This document shows positions 10,948-21,069 of a stretch of 64,000 bases of DNA, piece by piece. The stretch lies in the NCBI GenBank assembly GCA_964019425.1, contig OZ025792.1:620001-684000 (forward strand), given 5' to 3'. A program made the translations under genes and the position numbers. The stretch comes from Flectonema sp. DT1601 (Eukaryota > Euglenozoa > Diplonemea > Diplonemida > Diplonemidae). A model generated the notes under the pieces. It was not told where the DNA came from and searched no databases. It saw only the letters and a list, made by a program, of their open reading frames with translations. Each line of letters starts with the position of its first letter. Within the stretch, counting starts at the first letter, position 1.

Positions 10948-11419
10948 ATGACCACAAAAGCGATAATTGAGCAACTGCAATTACTGATTGACAAGATGGG
11001 AGACCCTCCGAAGTGGAGTGACAGGAAAGAGTCCAATGGGAGTTCAAAAACCTTGGAAGGTAAACATGCAAAACTGCTAGAATGCCTTTCTGGGGGTGGT
11101 GATGTTACTGCTATGCCCCTGAGGGTTGTGGGAATAGCAGTGCTGTGGAATGGTGTCAATTGTCCTTTCAGTAGTAAATGAAACAATTGTGAGCATGGAA
11201 ACGGGTGACAGGCGAGAAGTGTCTAGAAGAATAGGATGGAAGTTAAGCTTTCTAGAGGAAGCTGGGCTAAAAATAGGCAGAAAGGCCTGGGATGCTAGAA
11301 TCCACGTGCCCATAAGTATAAGAACCAATGAAGATCTTCCTGAAGTTGTGCAGTCAAGTGAGAACGAGCTCAAGGCAGCCTCGCCCGACTTCAATGGTAT
11401 CAAAAAGTCAACGAGGTGA
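10948..11419 (+). pseudogene. Broken open frame inside the long-TIR element
   Basis: Two overlapping frames (10948-11181 and 11150-11419) give coding-looking sequence: a Gln/Leu-rich start (TTKAIIEQLQLLIDKMGD) and then DRREVSRRIGWKLSFLEEAG plus LKIGRKAWDARI. They may be one protein with one frame break. No transposase motif that I can recognise is present, so it is probably a remnant of an internally deleted gene. A separate minus-strand frame of 89 codons (11502-11771) is also open but has no recognisable domain. Confidence 0.35.
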
Positions 11420-11879
11420 CACTGTTACGTTGCAGGGTGTCCTTGGGGGACATTTAAATCTATCTATAAAGTCAGCAGTATTCGAAATCTGATATCAGAA
11501 TCTACATACCATCGTATGCGTGGGAATGAATACCATCACCTTGTGCTGTGAACTGATGTCTGCTCCTACTGCCGTGTGGACAGACAATTAGAAAGAAACT
11601 GTCAAAACTACTTAGCAAGTGTTGAGTGACAGAATGGTTACTCAGTAACTGTTCATTAACCGTTTGGAATGCTGCACATGCCAGTGCGCTGACAATAGTG
11701 TCCAGTAAGGGTGGCTTACCAGTCATAGCAGCTGGTGTACGACCAGCTGCTATCTCATTATAATGATACAACAGACTTGTTGAGGTTCATTATCATGTAG
11801 AAGAGTTTAAGAGACAGAATGCAGTCTATTCAGAAAACACTTCTGATACGGAGATGATTTAATTATAAAACTTGATTAT

Positions 11880-11933
11880 AAGGAGTCTTCTCCTTCAGTA
11901 CCTTGCCACAGGTACCTAAGGAGAAGACTCCTT
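11880..11933. repeat. Long near-perfect hairpin
   Basis: AAGGAGTCTTCTCCTT and AAGGAGAAGACTCCTT form a perfect 16-bp stem. After a 2-nt mismatch, GTACCT pairs with AGGTAC around the loop TGCCAC. This is about 22 bp of stem in 54 bases, inside the long-TIR element. Confidence 0.95.
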
Positions 11934-12650
11934 ACCACAAGAGTCATCATCACATTATTAGCAGCAGGAGAAGTACAGTTTGGGTATAACTATGCATTTC
12001 AAGTTGCACAATGAGACTCGACAAATTGACTTTTTTTTGACGCAAACAAATCAACTCAAAACTGATGGTTACTCTTCCGAGGGTTCTACTCAGGGCTTTC
12101 GATCAGAATGTGACTACGTCCAAAGGAAGTGCAAAAAGTGTAGAACGTGGTGCTAAAAACTAATAATAATTTTCACGTTAAAAGTATTATTTTTACCGAT
12201 AATTCCATTTATTTTTATAATGAAATATTAGAATATAGATTTGGGGGATGATACTTTTGGCAAGGCTGCATATGTAATATTTGGGTTTCTCTGTAGCCAC
12301 AAGCCAGTTCTCTGTAAGCCACAAGCAAAAAATGCAGGATTTTTTTTTTTTTTTACAAGTATTACGAGTAAAGTGAGATCCCACACCCGGAATTGAATTT
12401 TTTGGGGCATGTTTCAGACGGGGTTGGGTCTCGATTGAGTTGTACATGCCCACAGTTTACCGTTGACCAAAACGGTACCAGACTTTTGACATGTCCTCAT
12501 ATTTTGATAAATAATGTGGTTGGCAAATGAATGCCGAAGAGGCAACTTGAGAAAAGCAATTGGATGAGAAGAAACATTGGGTCTTATAAAGCAAAGGAGA
12601 TAGAGGGGCCTAAAAAGACCGCAGAGTGGATAGCTCCACAAAAGGCTGAA

Positions 12651-12834
12651 TTCGATAGAGTGGGAAGTAACGGACTGGGAGCTTTTGGCTCCTGCCCTAT
12701 TCCCGATGTAAACTTTCTTTTTATTTTTTTTTTTTAACAGGCCCAGAGGGCGACAATGACTGTTGCTGACCAAGGAATAATATTCAAATGAATTTTCGTT
12801 TCAAAGAAACGAACAGAATTAAGAGAGAGGCAGA

Positions 12835-12868
<34 letters not shown>

Positions 12869-13062
12869 GAAAAAAAAAAAAAAAAAATATGAAGAGGAAA
12901 TAATCAAACATGAAAAAAATAAAAAAAAAAATAAAATATAAATAAAAAACGTTGTATGAAAAAGGAAAAAAAAGAAGAAAAAAAAAAAAGACCAGAAAAG
13001 GAAAGAGAAAATGAAAAGGTATAATATTATTGTGGGGATATGAGGATAGCAGGGAGATGCTC
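12651..13062 (+). repeat. 400-bp dispersed element, copy 3
   Basis: Full-length copy from TTCGATAGAGTGGGAAGTAA to GGGGATATGAGGATAGCAGG and GAGATGCTC. It keeps the terminal hairpin, the palindromes ATTCAAATGAAT and CGTTTCAAAGAAACG, and long purine tracts in the second half. It is the mirror partner of copy 2. Confidence 0.92.
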
Positions 13063-13079
13063 TTTTTTTTTTTTTTTTT

Positions 13080-13195
13080 TTATTTATTATTTAAAAAAAA
13101 GGAAACAATCAGTTTAGCGTCTCGATCGGGACGGAAAATAGAAATTAATCGACATAGTCGATCGATAGAAAAAAAACAATGATAACATTGTTTAT

Positions 13196-13232
<37 letters not shown>

Positions 13233-14340
13233 CTTTTAATTATTTTAAAGAAAAAACAATCAGTTTAGCGTCTTGACCAGGACGGAAAATAGAAAGTGAT
13301 CGACATAGTCGATCGATAAAAAAACAATGATAACATTGTTTATTCTTTTTTTTTTTTTTTAAATTCTTATTATTTATTTTTTAAAGAAAAAAAAAACGGA
13401 AAATAAAAATTAGTCGACAAAGTCGAACGATAAAAAAAAACAATGATAACATTGTTTATTCTTTTTTTTTTTTGTTTTTTTTTTATATTCTTTTTTATTA
13501 ATTTTGAAAAAAAAACAATCAGTTTAGCGTCTTGACCAGGACGGAAAATAGAAAGTAATCGACATAGTCGATCGATAAGAAAACAATGATAACATTGTTT
13601 ATTCTTTTTTTTTTATTTTAAATTCTTTTTATTTATTTTTTAAAGAAAAAAACTGAAAATAGAAATTAGTCGACAAAGTCGAACGATAAAAAAAACAATG
13701 ATAACATTGTTTATTCTTTTTTTATTTTTTTTTTATATTCTTTTTTATTAATTTTGAAAAAAAAAAACAATCAGTTTAGCGTCTTGACCAGGACGGAAAA
13801 TAGAAGGTAATCGACATAGTCGATCGATAAAAAAAACAATGATAACATTGTTTATTCTTTTTTTTTATTTTAAAATCTTTTTATTTATTTTTAAAGAAAA
13901 AAACTGAAAATAGAAATTAGTCGACAAAGTCGAACGATAAAAAAAACAATGATAACATTGTTTATTCTTTTTTTTATTTTAAATTCTTTTTATTTATTTT
14001 TTAAAGAAAAGAAACGGAAAATAGAAATTAGTCCGATAAAAAAAAAAACAATGATAACATTGTTTATTCTTTTTTTTTTTTTTTTTTTATATTCTTTTTT
14101 ATTAATTTTGAAAAAAAAAAACAATCAGTTTAGCGTCTTGACCAGGACGGAAAATAGAAATTAGTCGACAAAGTCGAACGATAAAAAAAAACAATGATAA
14201 CATTGTTTATTCTTTTTTTTTTAAATTCTTTTTATTTATTTTTTAAAGGAAAAAAAACGGAAAATAGAAATTAGTCGACAAAGTCGAACGATAAAAAAAC
14301 AATGATAACATTGTTTATTCTTTTTTTTTTTTTTTGAATT
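13080..14340 (-). repeat. Hairpin satellite array, right arm, part 1
   Basis: About ten units in the opposite orientation to the left arm (here the + strand reads GTCTTGACCAGGAC, ATCGACATAGTCGAT, ACAATGATAACATTGT, then a T run). Type A and type B units alternate fairly regularly. The first unit carries the variant GTCTCGATCGGGAC, matching the innermost left-arm unit. Confidence 0.97.
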
Positions 14341-14592
14341 TCGATAAAGTGGGAAGTAACGGACTGGGAGCTTTTGGCTCCTGCCCTATTCCCGATGTAA
14401 ACTTTCTTTTTATTTTTATTTTTTTTTAACAGGCCCAAAGGGCGACAATGATGGTTGCTGACCAAGGAATAATATTCAAATGAATTTTCGTTTCAAAGAA
14501 ACGAACAGAATTAAGAGAGAGGCAGAGGAAAAAAAAAAAAAAAGAAAGAAAAGAAAAGAAAAAAAAAAATGAAGAGGAAATAATCAAACATG

Positions 14593-14623
<31 letters not shown>

Positions 14624-14742
14624 AATAAAAAACGTTGTATGAAAAAGGAAAAAAAAGAAAAAAAAAAAGACCAGAAAAGGAAAGAGAAAATGAAAAGGTA
14701 TAATATTATTGTGGGGATATGAGGGATAGCAGGGAGATGCTC
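14341..14742 (+). repeat. 400-bp dispersed element, copy 4
   Basis: Full-length copy that interrupts the right satellite array. It differs from copy 3 mainly in tract lengths and a TATATATATA stretch near 14612. Its boundary with the satellite at the left (TTGAATTTCGATAAAGTGGG) helps define the element's end. Confidence 0.93.
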
Positions 14743-14759
14743 TTTTTTTTTTTTTTTTT

Positions 14760-16366
14760 TTTTTTCTTATTTATTATTAAAAAAAGGAAACAATCAGTTT
14801 AGCGTCTCGATCAGGACGGAAAATAGAAATTAATCGACATAGTTGATCGATAGAAAAAAAAACAATGATAACATTGTTTATTCATTTTTTTTTTTTTTTT
14901 TTTTTTTTTAAATCTTTTTAATTATTTTAAAGAAAAAACATTCAGTTAAGCGTCTTGACCAGGACGGAAAATAGTAAGTAATCGACATAGTCGATCGATA
15001 AAAAAAAAACAATGATAACATTGTTTATTCCTTTTTTTTTTTTTTTATTCTTTTTATTTATTATTAAAGAAAAAACAATCAGTTTAGCGTCCTGACCAGG
15101 ACGGAAAATAGAAAGTAATCGACATAGTCGATCGATAAAAAAAACAATGATAACATTGTTTATTCTTTTTTTTTTTTTTTTATTTTAATTCTTTTTATTT
15201 ATTTTTTAAAGAGAAAAAAAATGGAAAATAGAAATTAGTCAACAAAGTCGAACGATAAAAAAAAACAATGATAACATTGTTTATTCTTTTTTTTTTTATT
15301 TTTTTTATATTCTTTTTTAATATAAAAAAAAAAAAAGTTTCTTTTTATTTATAAAAAAAAACAATCAGTTTAGCGTCTTGACCAGGACGGAAAATAGAAA
15401 GTAATCGACGTAGTCGATCGATAAGAAAACAATGATAACATTGTTTATTCTTTTTTTTTATTTTAAATTCTTTTTATTTATTTTTTAAAGAAAAAAAACT
15501 GAAAATAGAAATTAGTCGACAAAGTCGAACGATAAAAAAACAATGATAACATTGTTTATTCTTTTTTTTTTTTTTTTATTTCTTTTTATTTATAAAAAAA
15601 AACAATCAGTTTAGCGTCTTGACCAGGACGGAAAATAGAAAGTGATCGACATAGTCGATCGATAAAAAAACAATGATAACATTGTTTATTCTTTTTTTTT
15701 ATTTTAAATTCTTTTTATTTATTTTTTAAAGAAAAAAAAAAACGGAAAATAGAAATTAGTCGACAAAGTCGAACGATGAAAAAAAACAATGATAACATTG
15801 TTTATTCTTTTTTTTATTTTTTTTTTTTATTCTTTTTTATTAATTTTGAAAAAAAAAAACAATCAGTTTAGCGTCTTGACCAGGACGGAAAATAGAAAGT
15901 AATCGACGTAGTCGATCGATAAGAAAACAATGATAACATTGTTTATTCTTTTTTTTTATTTTAAATTCTTTTTATTTATTTTTTAAAGAAAAAAAAAAAC
16001 GGAAAATAGAAATTAGTCGACAAAGTCGAACGATGAAAAAAAACAATGATAACATTGTTTATTCTTTTTTTTATTTTTTTTTTTTATTCTTTTTTATTAA
16101 TTTTGAAAAAAAAAAACAATCAGTTTAGCGTCTTGACCAGGACGGAAAATAGAAAGTAATCGACATAGTCGATCGATAAGAAAACAATGATAACATTGTT
16201 TATTCTTTTTTTTTTATTTTAAATTCTTTTTATTTATTTTTTAAAGAAAAAAAACTGAAAATAGAAATTAGTCGACAAAGTCGAACGATAAAAAAAACAA
16301 TGATAACATTGTTTATTCTTTTTTTTTTTTTATTTTAAATTCTTTTTATTTATTTTTTAACAGGAG
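14760..16366 (-). repeat. Hairpin satellite array, right arm, part 2
   Basis: About twelve more inverted units. The first again carries the variant GTCTCGATCAGGAC, as in the unit next to copy 3, so the block of 400-bp element plus adjacent variant unit looks duplicated. A segment near 15330-15360 shows a truncated junction. Some units have ATCGACGTAGTCGAT, a loop change that leaves the stem intact. Confidence 0.97.
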
Positions 16367-16605
16367 TTAAGATCACTTACATGAGTTAACACAACACAGA
16401 TACGAGAGTCGCAAACTGAGGTAACACTACCAATTCAACAAAAAAATAATCAGGATCGGACACAAGGAGGAGAGTTCATTCTACCTCTCATTGTCCTTGC
16501 TGGTATCTTAAGTGTCTTGGTATCTCTTGTGTGTCGGTATCTCGGAAGTGCTGGTATCTCGTATGTGCGTTGGTATCTCTTGCGTGTTGGTATCTCTTGC
16601 ACATA
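16367..16605 (-). repeat. Right outer edge with GGTATCT repeats
   Basis: AGGAGTTAAGATCAC directly abuts the satellite and is followed by diverged sequence and about seven spaced GGTATCT units of roughly 18-20 bp (16498-16600), for example TTGGTATCTCTTGTGTG. The order is the reverse complement of 4100-4256. Confidence 0.7.
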
Positions 16606-16818
16606 AAAAAAAATTGAGTTAACATGATCAGTTTTATTTAACATTAAAGACAGACCGGAACTATTTGAAAATAAAATGTAGATGGGAAACAGTGAAAATT
16701 AAAATGAATGATAAAATTAAATGAGATTTATGACATAACAGACCAGATAGAGAGTAATAAAGGGAAAAGGAAAACGGGAAGGGTTCATTCACTTAGTTAA
16801 AGTTAAGACCGATTAGTC
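16606..16818. other. AT-rich gene-free stretch
   Basis: No gene, repeat or strong structure is seen here, apart from scattered GTTAA words shared with the neighbouring edge repeat. Confidence 0.5.
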
Positions 16819-17409
16819 AGTTTAAGGTCTTGACTAGGACCAGCAAAAAAAAAAAAAAAAATAACGATCAAGCTGAGCTGATCTTGTTTTTATTAAAATA
16901 AGGGGAGCGGGAGGGATGGGAGGAATAAAGGAAAAAAAAAGAAAAGGTCGATCAATTGGATCTGATCGTCGAGAAGAAGAAGACAATTATTTTAAAGGTC
17001 GATCGGCATAGCCGATCGTTGAGAAAAAATAACCAGATATAAATACAATCAGTTTAAATTTAAAAAAAAAAAAAAAAAGATTAACGATCAAGCTGAGCTG
17101 ATCTTGTTTTTATTAAAATAAGGGGAGCGGGAGGGATGGAAAGAATAAAGGAAAAAAAAAAAAAAAAAAAAAAAGGTCGATCAATTGGATCTGATCGTCG
17201 AGAAGAAGAAAACAATTATTTTAAAAAGAGCATCTCCCTGCTATCCCTCATATCCCCACAATAATATTATACCTTTTCATTTTCTCTTTCCTTTTCTGGT
17301 CTTTTTTTTTTTCTTTTTTTTCCTTTTTCATACAACGTTTTTTATTTATATATATTTTTTTTTTTTTTTTTTTTCATGTTTGATTATTTCCTCTTCATTT
17401 TTTTTTCTC

Positions 17410-17440
<31 letters not shown>

Positions 17441-17740
17441 CTCTGCCTCTCTCTTAATTCTGTTCGTTTCTTTGAAACGAAAATTCATTTGAATATTATT
17501 CCTTGGTCAGCAACCATCATTGTCGCCCTTTGGGCCTGTTAAAAAAAAATAAAAATAAAAAGAAAGTTTACATCGGGAATAGGGCAGGAGCCAAAAGCTC
17601 CCAGTCCGTTACTTCCCACTTTATCGAAATTCAAAAAAATTGATCGGTATAGCCGATCGTTGAGAAAAGAACAGATATAAATACAATCGGTTTTGGTGAT
17701 CGACGAGTGGAGCGATCACTTGACAAGAAGGAAAAAAGAA
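16819..17740 (+). repeat. 222-bp hairpin satellite, related family
   Basis: About two units with a 222-bp period (AACGATCAAGCTGAGCTGAT at 16863 and again at 17083), interrupted at 17228-17631 by a 400-bp element. It holds hairpins homologous to the main satellite but with changed bases: GGTCTTGACTAGGACC (16826) and ATCGGCATAGCCGAT (about 17000), plus ATCGGTATAGCCGAT after the insertion. AACGATCAAG begins a further hairpin of the form GATCA...TGATC. Confidence 0.85.
17228..17631 (-). repeat. 400-bp dispersed element, copy 5 (inverted)
   Basis: Full-length inverted copy inserted into the 222-bp satellite: the host unit reads CAATTATTTTAAA before it and continues ATCGGTATAGCCGATCG after it. Comparison with the uninterrupted unit at about 16975-17010 shows that it is a true insertion and fixes the element ends as GAGCATCTCC and TATCGAAATT. 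No clear target duplication is visible because both sides are A-rich. Confidence 0.93.
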
Positions 17741-18177
17741 AGGACCGATTAATTGGGGCTTTGGTTGTATTCCCAAGGCATGTTTTTTTTTTTTTTTTTT
17801 TATTATTCATTTACATTATTTTTTTTTTTTTTTTTTAAATTAATAATCACATTTTGTTCAAAAATATTTCATATTAGAGTAAAAGAAAAAGAAAAAAAAG
17901 AGATAAGAGAAAAAAAAAAAAAAACCATTGCTGGCCCCCTCACCACTCATAGAGGATGAGGAGGCCAGTAAGGCGTCACTCAAATCTATGCCAAGCCTTG
18001 GGAACTTGGATTGGGGTTTAGACCATTTACAATTAACAATTAACAATTAATCTGATTAACGTTATGATCTGACGGACATAAACATATCGACAAAATATTA
18101 CAAACAAAACGAACAATAAATAATAAATAAGCTAATAAACTAAATAAACAAAGTGATGTGAAAGTAAGGAAAAAGAA
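17741..18177. other. Gene-free, long A/T runs
   Basis: Long T and A runs, then a short triplicated ACAATTA motif (18026-18050). No gene is supported. Confidence 0.5.
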
Positions 18178-19514
18178 TTACAAGGGGGTGGAGTCACCGT
18201 GAACGTCATCAGCAGAACATCTCCTTCGATTATAACGATATCTTGATGGAGGGGTCCGTTTTTTCAGAGTTGAACGCTCAGACTTTCTCGGCGGAGTTTC
18301 AATTTCCTCATGTTCTTCTGTGTCTGGCGGACTCAAACCTTCTGCCCATGAAGCTAATTGGAACTTCAGGGCCGCAATTTGAGACCGTGCCAAGGCGAGT
18401 TGAGCATTTAAATCGCTCGCCAGTCCCGTTAACATCATGGATTGCTCAAGCTGCTCTGCGTGAGTTGTACACCGTTGGTGATTCAGCTCCGAGAGGCGAA
18501 GTTGGGCATCCAAAAGTTGTTCTGAGAGCTCTGCCGCTTTCTCGTTTGTTTCGAGAGAGTCATCTACTGCCGACAGTAGTTCTCGAGTAAGTCAATCCTA
18601 CCCTCGGACCATTGTCTCGCAATAGGTGTATTCTCTTTAACGGAGATAACGTGGCTCTCTTGTCGTAAAATCTTGGTCGGCGTGCGGTCGAGAGCTTCAC
18701 TCTGCGGCATTGTCGGAGGAATTGAGGCTAGAGGACAAAGAGGGGTGATATAATTAAGGGTAGGGATAAGGGGTTTAATAAGAGGAGTAAAAAGACTACT
18801 CGTAGTTGTAAAGAGCGAGAGGTAGTTCTTTGCTATCTTCATCATAGCAACAGATTCATACAAAATAGGGGATCGGGGGGAAACTTGTTGACTAAAGTGG
18901 GTCATGTGGGGACGTGCGGCACGCAAACTCTCGACCTCCTGTTGAGTATAGAAAAGTCTTATTTTACTTTCTCTTTCCTCATTACATTTGGTCTCCAATT
19001 CGTTCGACAGAAGAACAAACCTTTGATGGTAATTGAAAAGCGCCATTTCCGATAGGTCTGCTTTCTGAGTCAGATTTGCGAGCTCACGTTTCCTGTAATC
19101 TTCCACTAAGTCATATTGACGAACTAGTGCGGAAAGAGAAGTCTTCGATTCATCGCGTTCTACTGTTAACCGTTGAATTACTCCTTCCAGAAGTTCATAT
19201 TCTTTTCTATCTTTTTCAATAATTAAAACAGGGGGCGCAGGAGGAAGTGAGGATGGATCCTGGTTGGTAGCTTTGATCTCAACAGGTAATCCGTTTAGTA
19301 ACTGCTTGTCTTTCTCGAGGGAGGCTGACATCGCATTAAAGTAAAATAAAAATAGAACATAAAAAATTCGTTCTTTCATTTGTTCTAATTCGTTTTCTAA
19401 GATCTGGCATTTCAAGGAAAGTTTCAGCCTTAATCTTCCTTTTTTTTCTTTGTACAAGGGGGTTTGAGAACCAATGTCAGATTGACATCTTAACACCATA
19501 GTGAGCAAGTACAA
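18178..19514 (-). pseudogene. Coiled-coil protein frames, apparently broken
   Basis: The only long minus-strand coding candidate in the window. One frame (19514-18564) encodes a charged helical protein with MSASLEKDKQLLNGLPVEI, long Glu/Lys/Leu-rich heptads and a Pro/Thr-rich stretch. A second frame (18513-18178 and upstream) continues the same kind of sequence (ELLDAQLRLSEL-type heptads) into a basic Arg-rich tail. Together they look like one coiled-coil protein with at least one disruption. It lies among repeats and against the direction of the host genes, so it may belong to a mobile element. I do not recognise a family. Confidence 0.45.
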
Positions 19515-20099
19515 CAGGTAGCATTGGTAGTCTGTTGATCCTGAGTGATCCCAGCTACAGTTTTGTTTTTCTTTCTTTTTTTTAGAAGAAGATCAGGACA
19601 TCCAAGCACTGCTGGATAGTTGCTGAATGCAGGTGCCTGTGGCATTATAATAACAGGCTAAGTCATTTGTAGTTCATAGTTTACCTTTGATTTTATAACT
19701 TCACACAGGGTACTATGAACGATGAGAGATCCAGTGGGATCACTCAGGGTCTAGTAGAGACCACCAATGTTGTGCGTTGATAGGCAAGGTGACCAACCTT
19801 GACATTCTTTCTTTTCTCTCCTGTTGTGACAAACACAAAATACACACACAGCTTACAGTGTGTTCTTTGTGTATGTTTTCTTCAGGTGTGAGTAGTTTTT
19901 TTGTTCTTGCTCTTCAGGGAGGGCCTTAGCCAAAAGCTAACAGTCCAAATCTCACCTGGTAAACTCAACTCCTTCTGTTTTCTTGTTCTTTTTTTAATTT
20001 ATTTCAAACAGGGCAACAGGGGGAAAGTTTGGTTTGTATCCCTTGTTTTTTTTGTTTTTTTTTTTTTTTTTTAAAAACATCGGTTAATCTTTTTTTCAA
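19515..20099. other. Inverted-repeat-bearing spacer
   Basis: CCTGAGTGATCCCA (about 19541) recurs inverted as TGGGATCACTCAGG (about 19735), and GTTCATAGT (19672) recurs inverted as ACTATGAAC (19711). They flank about 170 bp. This resembles the end of an unidentified element upstream of the minus-strand coiled-coil frame. No gene is seen. Confidence 0.5.
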
Positions 20100-20694
20100 A
20101 AAGATTAACCGGCAGAAAGTTCAGGACAGCCAGGCCAGAAGATCAGGCCACTGTCACCTCGATTATTGGGAAAAGATTTTTGCATTGCTCGATACCGAGC
20201 TTCCAGGTAGATGGTTCTACATGCTGGAACCCTTGGGGGGAAAAGGCATTTTTCGTTGCTGCTATTGCGGTGACACAGTCTCCCCTCACCACGCCCGCCT
20301 GCTGGAAGTCAATAGGCAGGTCAACCACGCCCTCTCCCATGTGAACCACATTCAGGTCTCTAAGCTGAAGAGCGATGTCCCCGATGACCCCATGCTCACC
20401 AAGCCTGATGCCAGCATCATCCCGGTGGACGCACCATCCCTACCTAACCCCCCAACCAAGTCCCAGCGCGGGGCATTCATTTTCTCTGTTGTTGAATGCT
20501 TTGCGCTGGAGCTCCCCACAAAGCAAAAGTTGCGTGACCCCCTCTCCCTCCCGGTGCCCCAGCAGTCCGCCACACTGACCCAAGCGAAAGCAGCGAAAGC
20601 AGCAGAAAATGCTGCTGCCAGGAAAGTTGCACAAGAAAAAACTGCTCAGCGAAAAGAGGAGGCAATGAACGAGAATGAGCCCCTCAGTGATTAA
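20029..20694 (+). CDS. Zinc-finger frame of transposon derivative A
   Basis: The frame has no ATG at its left end (the first in-frame ATG is near 20221), and its first 30 residues come from a T-rich tract, so the true start is unknown. It encodes FRCCYCGDTVSPHHARLLEV followed by HALSHVNH, a Cys-x2-Cys...His-x3-4-His arrangement like the BED zinc fingers of hAT transposases, then a Pro-rich linker and an Ala/Lys-rich helix. The last eight residues NENEPLSD are shared with the frame of derivative C, so this is probably the N-terminal part of a transposase joined to its very end by internal deletion. Confidence 0.5.
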   Translation: MVCIPCFFCFFFFFLKTSVNLFFKKINRQKVQDSQARRSGHCHLDYWEKIFALLDTELPGRWFYMLEPLGGKGIFRCCYCGDTVSPHHARLLEVNRQVNHALSHVNHIQVSKLKSDVPDDPMLTKPDASIIPVDAPSLPNPPTKSQRGAFIFSVVECFALELPTKQKLRDPLSLPVPQQSATLTQAKAAKAAENAAARKVAQEKTAQRKEEAMNENEPLSD

Positions 20695-21069
20695 ACCCAC
20701 CGCACACGCGATGCGCCGGTCCAAAGTCCGGAACCTCACCACAAGCGATGGTCAGGAAGGGTGATGGGTCACTGGGCACAAGCGATGCCCATTTAGTTGT
20801 CAAAGTGACATGACGTATGGCAAACTGAACAGGTTTGACATCGCACAGCACACCAGCACCAACGGTACCATCTGGATATCACTCACTTTTTTCACTAGAA
20901 TTCACACATTTTCACACATTTTCACAGGATTTCACTACCAAAAAGCAGCAAAAAATTAAGTGAAAAATCGTGAAAAATCGTGAAAAATCGTGAAAAATCG
21001 TGAAAAATCGTGAATTTTCGTGTAGCAAAGTGAAAAATCGTGAACACCTCCACCCTGCCGATCGCCTCA
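20029..21069 (+). mobile_element. Deletion derivative A of the shared-3'-end transposon
   Basis: Holds a BED-finger-like frame followed by the 3' module that also ends derivatives B and C: CCCACCGCACACGCGATGCG, a non-coding stretch, subterminal TTTCACACAT and TGAAAAATCG repeats, and the terminal CACCCTGCCGATCGCCTCA. Five or more head-to-tail TGAAAAATCG copies lie at 20962-21010. No left terminal repeat was found, so its left border is uncertain and it seems 5'-truncated. Derivative B begins directly at its last base. Confidence 0.75.

Larger units (their letters stand above)
10725..12492. mobile_element. DNA element with about 170-bp terminal inverted repeats
   Basis: The left end (from ATGTCAAAAGTCTGGTACCG) and the right end, read on the minus strand, match almost base for base for about 170 bp, through GGGTGTGGGATCTCACTTTA and an A run to CCTGCATTTTTTGCTTGT. 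Outside, the two flanks remain loosely similar (ATATGAGTGG and ATATGAGGAC), so no clean target duplication is seen. Inside are short open frames on both strands and a long perfect hairpin. It occupies the centre of the 12.5-kb inverted structure. Superfamily unknown. Confidence 0.8.

Noticed and set aside
13949-14164. 71-codon frame in the right satellite array
   Set aside because: It crosses several satellite units; similar frames occur by chance in most units because the T runs code for Phe.
17185-17959. Open frames of 60-90 codons made mainly of Phe, Lys and Leu
   Set aside because: They are translations of poly-T and poly-A tracts in the 400-bp element and neighbouring repeats, with no sign of coding selection.
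20352-20742. Minus-strand and other-frame open frames over the zinc-finger region
   Set aside because: They are shadows of the + strand frame in a locally GC-rich stretch and have no ATG-acceptor arrangement.
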